DNA from: Streptomyces klenkii
GTDB taxonomy: Bacteria > Actinomycetota > Actinomycetes > Streptomycetales > Streptomycetaceae
DNA length: 64,000 bases
Reading direction: 5' to 3'
NCBI RefSeq assembly: GCF_003626645.1
Contig: NZ_RBAM01000019.1
Location: 1 to 64,000 of the forward strand
How positions within the stretch are numbered: the first letter of the stretch is position 1; every line of letters begins with the position of its first letter. The notes beneath the pieces were generated by a model. That model searched no databases. It was not told the origin of the DNA and saw only the letters and a program-made list of their open reading frames with translations. Below, one piece after another: positions 61,802-64,000 of this stretch. The position numbers and the translations under genes were made by a program.

Positions 61802-62460
61802 CGCCCCTCACCACTGGTGAGTGATGCCCGGCGACCCTTGCTGCGGCCGCGGTAGGTGTCCGTCGTCGAGTGACAGTTGGGGCACAGCAGCCGCAGGTTC
61901 TCGATGCGGTTGTTGCGCCAGTCCCCGTTGATGTGGTCGACCTCCAGAGGCAAGGGGTATCCCTGCCATGTGGGTTCCAAACCGCAGAGCGCACAACGGT
62001 TGATGACGCCGCGTTGCAGTATCGCTGCTTTGAGGTCGCAATTCCGCTCACGGCGGGCCGTGGGGGAGGTCTGCTCGGCGAGCAGTGCCTCAGGTGCGCG
62101 CTTCTGCTTTCTGCCCCCGTTCGCAGGGACGAAGAAGTGTGACGTGTCGATCCCGAGAGCTCGGATGCGGCGGCTGATGTGGGTGTGTTGGCCGCCCACT
62201 ACCTCGATGCCGAGGTGGCGTAGCACTTCGCACATGTTGGACGACGCTGCCACCGCGGATTCGAGAACTTCTTTGGTCCAGCGGGCTCCTTCGCGTTCAA
62301 AGTGCGATGTGTCGACCCCCAGCTTCTTCATCCGCTCGCGGAGGTACGCCCGTCTCGCGCTCTTCGGGTCCACCCCCAGCTTCCCCAGCGCCTCGGACAG
62401 AGTCCGCGACGCCCCCGCGGCCTCCGCCAGGACTTCTCGTGTGTACGGACTGACAGGCAT
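61798..62460 (-). CDS. HNH endonuclease with HTH-like repeats, copy 2
   Basis: 220 residues from ATG 62460, which has GGGGAGGGG upstream; an ATG five codons upstream is less likely. It shares the layout of copy 1: two units ending KLGVDTSHF and ALGIDTSHF, then CALCGLEPTWQGYPLPLEVDHINGDW and NLRLLCPNCHSTTDT. The two genes are paralogues from tandem duplication, coupled by ATGA. Lower GC in third positions fits a mobile origin. No intein or intron is seen beside them. Confidence 0.9.
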   Translation of the reverse strand: MPVSPYTREVLAEAAGASRTLSEALGKLGVDPKSARRAYLRERMKKLGVDTSHFEREGARWTKEVLESAVAASSNMCEVLRHLGIEVVGGQHTHISRRIRALGIDTSHFFVPANGGRKQKRAPEALLAEQTSPTARRERNCDLKAAILQRGVINRCALCGLEPTWQGYPLPLEVDHINGDWRNNRIENLRLLCPNCHSTTDTYRGRSKGRRASLTSGEGR

Positions 62461-62579
62461 GGAGCCCCTCCCCATCGTCGATGACGCGACGTGATCGTGA
62501 TCGTGATCGCGTATCCGTTCGCGATCTCGAACTCATCAACGGCATGCCTGTCCGATCGTTACTCCGATACCGTGATTGA

Positions 62580-64000
62580 TCAGAACTTAGGTTCAGGTGA
62601 CTGAGATGTCACGATCTCTTCCGCTTCCTCGCGTGTTGCGACCGCCGGCGGTGAGCCCTCCAGCGGCTGGCGGGCCGTTTCGCGCATGAAGGCGACGGCG
62701 ACCATGCCGATCAGGGCCGCGCCCGCCGTGTAGTACGCGGGCGCCATATCGCTGCCCGTGGCGTGGATCAGGGCCGTGATGACCAGGGGGGTCGTGCCGC
62801 CGAAGAGCGACGTGGAGAGGTTGTAGCCGATGGCGAGGGAGCCGTAGCGGACCTGGGTGGGGAAGAGGGCGGGGAGCGCGGCGGACATGGTGCCCAGGAG
62901 GCACACCAGGGGCAGGCCCAGCATCAGCATGCCGCCGAAGACGGCGGGCAGGCTGCCCTGTTTCAGCAGCAGGAACGCCGGGGCCGGCAGCACCACGAAG
63001 CCGCCCATGCCCGCCATCAGCAGCGGCTTGCGGCCGACGCGGTCGCTGAGCCGCCCCACGCACGTGATCACCGTCAGCAGCAGCGCCATCGTGGCGATGA
63101 GGATCAGCAGGCCGTGCGTGTCGTCGTAGCCGAGCTGGTCGGTCAGGTACGTCGGCATGTACGACAGCAGCATGTAGTCCGTGATGCCGTACGCCCCCGC
63201 CAGGACCACGCAGAGCAGCAGCCTCGCCCACTGGGTGGCGAAGATCTGCTTCAGCTCGGTGCCGCCGCCCGCGTCCTCCTCCGCCGCCAGCTTCTGGAAC
63301 GCCGGGGTGTCCTCCAGCCGCAGCCGCAGGTACAGGCCCACCAGCCCGAGCGGCCCCGCGACGAGGAAGGGGACGCGCCAGCCCCAGTCCGTCATCGCCG
63401 CGCCGCCGAGCGCCGACGTCATGGCCGTCACGAGGCCCGCCGCGCCGATGTAGCCCGCGAGGGTGCCGCATTCGAGGAAGCTGCCGAAGTAGCCGCGGCG
63501 CTTGTCGGGTGCGTACTCGGCGATGAAGGTCGCCGCGCCCCCGTACTCGCCGCCCGTCGAGAAGCCCTGGAGCATCCGGAAGCAGATCAGCAGCACCGGC
63601 GACCAGAAGCCGATCGCCGCGTACGAGGGGATCAGGCCGATGGCGAAGGTGCCGGAGGCCATCAGCACCATCGTCAGGGCCAGGACCCGCTTGCGCCCCA
63701 CCCGGTCGCCGAGCGGCCCGAAGAACATCCCGCCCAGCGGCCGTACGAGGAAGGCCACGGCGAACGTCGCCAGCGACGACAGCAGCCGCACCGTGCCGTT
63801 GCCCGAGGGGAAGAAGACGTCCCCGAGGGTGACGGCGAGGTAGCTGTAGATGCCGAAGTCGAACCACTCCATGGCGTTGCCGAGCGCGGCCGCCTTGACG
63901 GCCCGTCTCACCGTCCGCTCGTCCGTGACGGTGATGTCCGTACGCCGCAGCCGGGGGTTGCGGCGGCGGGCGACGGCCCGGAAGAGCGCCGGGTGGCGTC
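62580..64000 (-). CDS. MFS transporter, metabolite:H+ symporter (ProP-like), start beyond the window
   Basis: The frame is open from 64000 to the stop at 62580. The core is clear: RRAVKAAALGNAMEWFDFGIYSY in helix 1, GPLGDRVGRKRVLALTMVLMA (motif A), and RMLQGFSTGGEYGGAATFIAEYAP, which are marks of the ProP/KgtP/ShiA branch with 12 helices. A GTG at 63911 could start it, but the upstream codons (RNPRLRRTDITVTDERTV) look coding and belong to similar proteins, so the true start is probably outside. It imports an osmolyte or organic acid with protons. Confidence 0.9.
   Translation of the reverse strand, partial: RHPALFRAVARRRNPRLRRTDITVTDERTVRRAVKAAALGNAMEWFDFGIYSYLAVTLGDVFFPSGNGTVRLLSSLATFAVAFLVRPLGGMFFGPLGDRVGRKRVLALTMVLMASGTFAIGLIPSYAAIGFWSPVLLICFRMLQGFSTGGEYGGAATFIAEYAPDKRRGYFGSFLECGTLAGYIGAAGLVTAMTSALGGAAMTDWGWRVPFLVAGPLGLVGLYLRLRLEDTPAFQKLAAEEDAGGGTELKQIFATQWARLLLCVVLAGAYGITDYMLLSYMPTYLTDQLGYDDTHGLLILIATMALLLTVITCVGRLSDRVGRKPLLMAGMGGFVVLPAPAFLLLKQGSLPAVFGGMLMLGLPLVCLLGTMSAALPALFPTQVRYGSLAIGYNLSTSLFGGTTPLVITALIHATGSDMAPAYYTAGAALIGMVAVAFMRETARQPLEGSPPAVATREEAEEIVTSQSPEPKF

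Overview
The window is about 64 kb of high-GC actinobacterial chromosome, almost certainly Streptomyces. Evidence: G/C in nearly every third codon position, frequent GTG starts, an SsgA-like sporulation protein, the GlcNAc phosphotransferase genes nagF-nagE1-nagE2 with DasR-type operators, a mec-cysO-cysM cysteine set and mycosin-type secretion genes. From memory, much of the gene order resembles the S. coelicolor SCO2900-SCO2951 core region read in reverse; I could not check this.

Layout. 1-8.7 kb: end of a malic enzyme gene, an HU gene, murA (with a decayed second copy of its 3' end), a YqgE protein, a DUF3039 protein, then an ABC sugar importer operon ending in a GH20 beta-N-acetylhexosaminidase and preceded by a DasR-like site. 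9.0-14.4 kb: a three-gene FAD / 2Fe-2S / molybdopterin oxidoreductase with two odd subunits. 14.5-24.8 kb: an accessory region ending at tRNA-Cys. It holds two ESX/WXG-type genes and a mycosin on the plus strand, facing a minus-strand lipoprotein, WXG-type proteins and an LpqN/DcrB-like protein; then an HTH/DUF397 pair. 24.9-33.2 kb: an alpha/beta hydrolase, a LysR regulator, cysteine dioxygenase, a YeiH-type exporter, an MFS pump, a helicase and an IclR-type regulator. 33.3-38 kb: a Lon-like secreted protease and a four-gene glycine-betaine-type ABC importer. 38-44.4 kb: Lrp regulator facing 4-hydroxyphenylpyruvate dioxygenase, a GlcD-like oxidase, ssgG, two RDD membrane proteins. 44.7-50.8 kb: secreted immune-inhibitor-A protease, nicotinamidase, nicotinate phosphoribosyltransferase, clpS, DUF2017. 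51-55.5 kb: amino acid permease, JAMM-cysO-cysM, an MBL-fold hydrolase. 55.5-64 kb: nagE2, nagE1, nagF, rph, a lipoprotein, rdgB, tRNA-Leu, two tandem HNH nucleases, and an MFS transporter running off the end.

How parts fit. The ABC importer with hexosaminidase and the PTS genes are two routes for amino sugars; both carry DasR-like sites. Cysteine dioxygenase plus the YeiH exporter look like a unit for disposing of excess cysteine sulfur as sulfite, while mec-cysO-cysM makes cysteine. The most unusual parts are the type VII-like accessory module, the molybdenum subunit lacking family hallmark residues, the 2Fe-2S subunit with a disordered leader of about 470 residues, and the diverged duplicate of the murA end.
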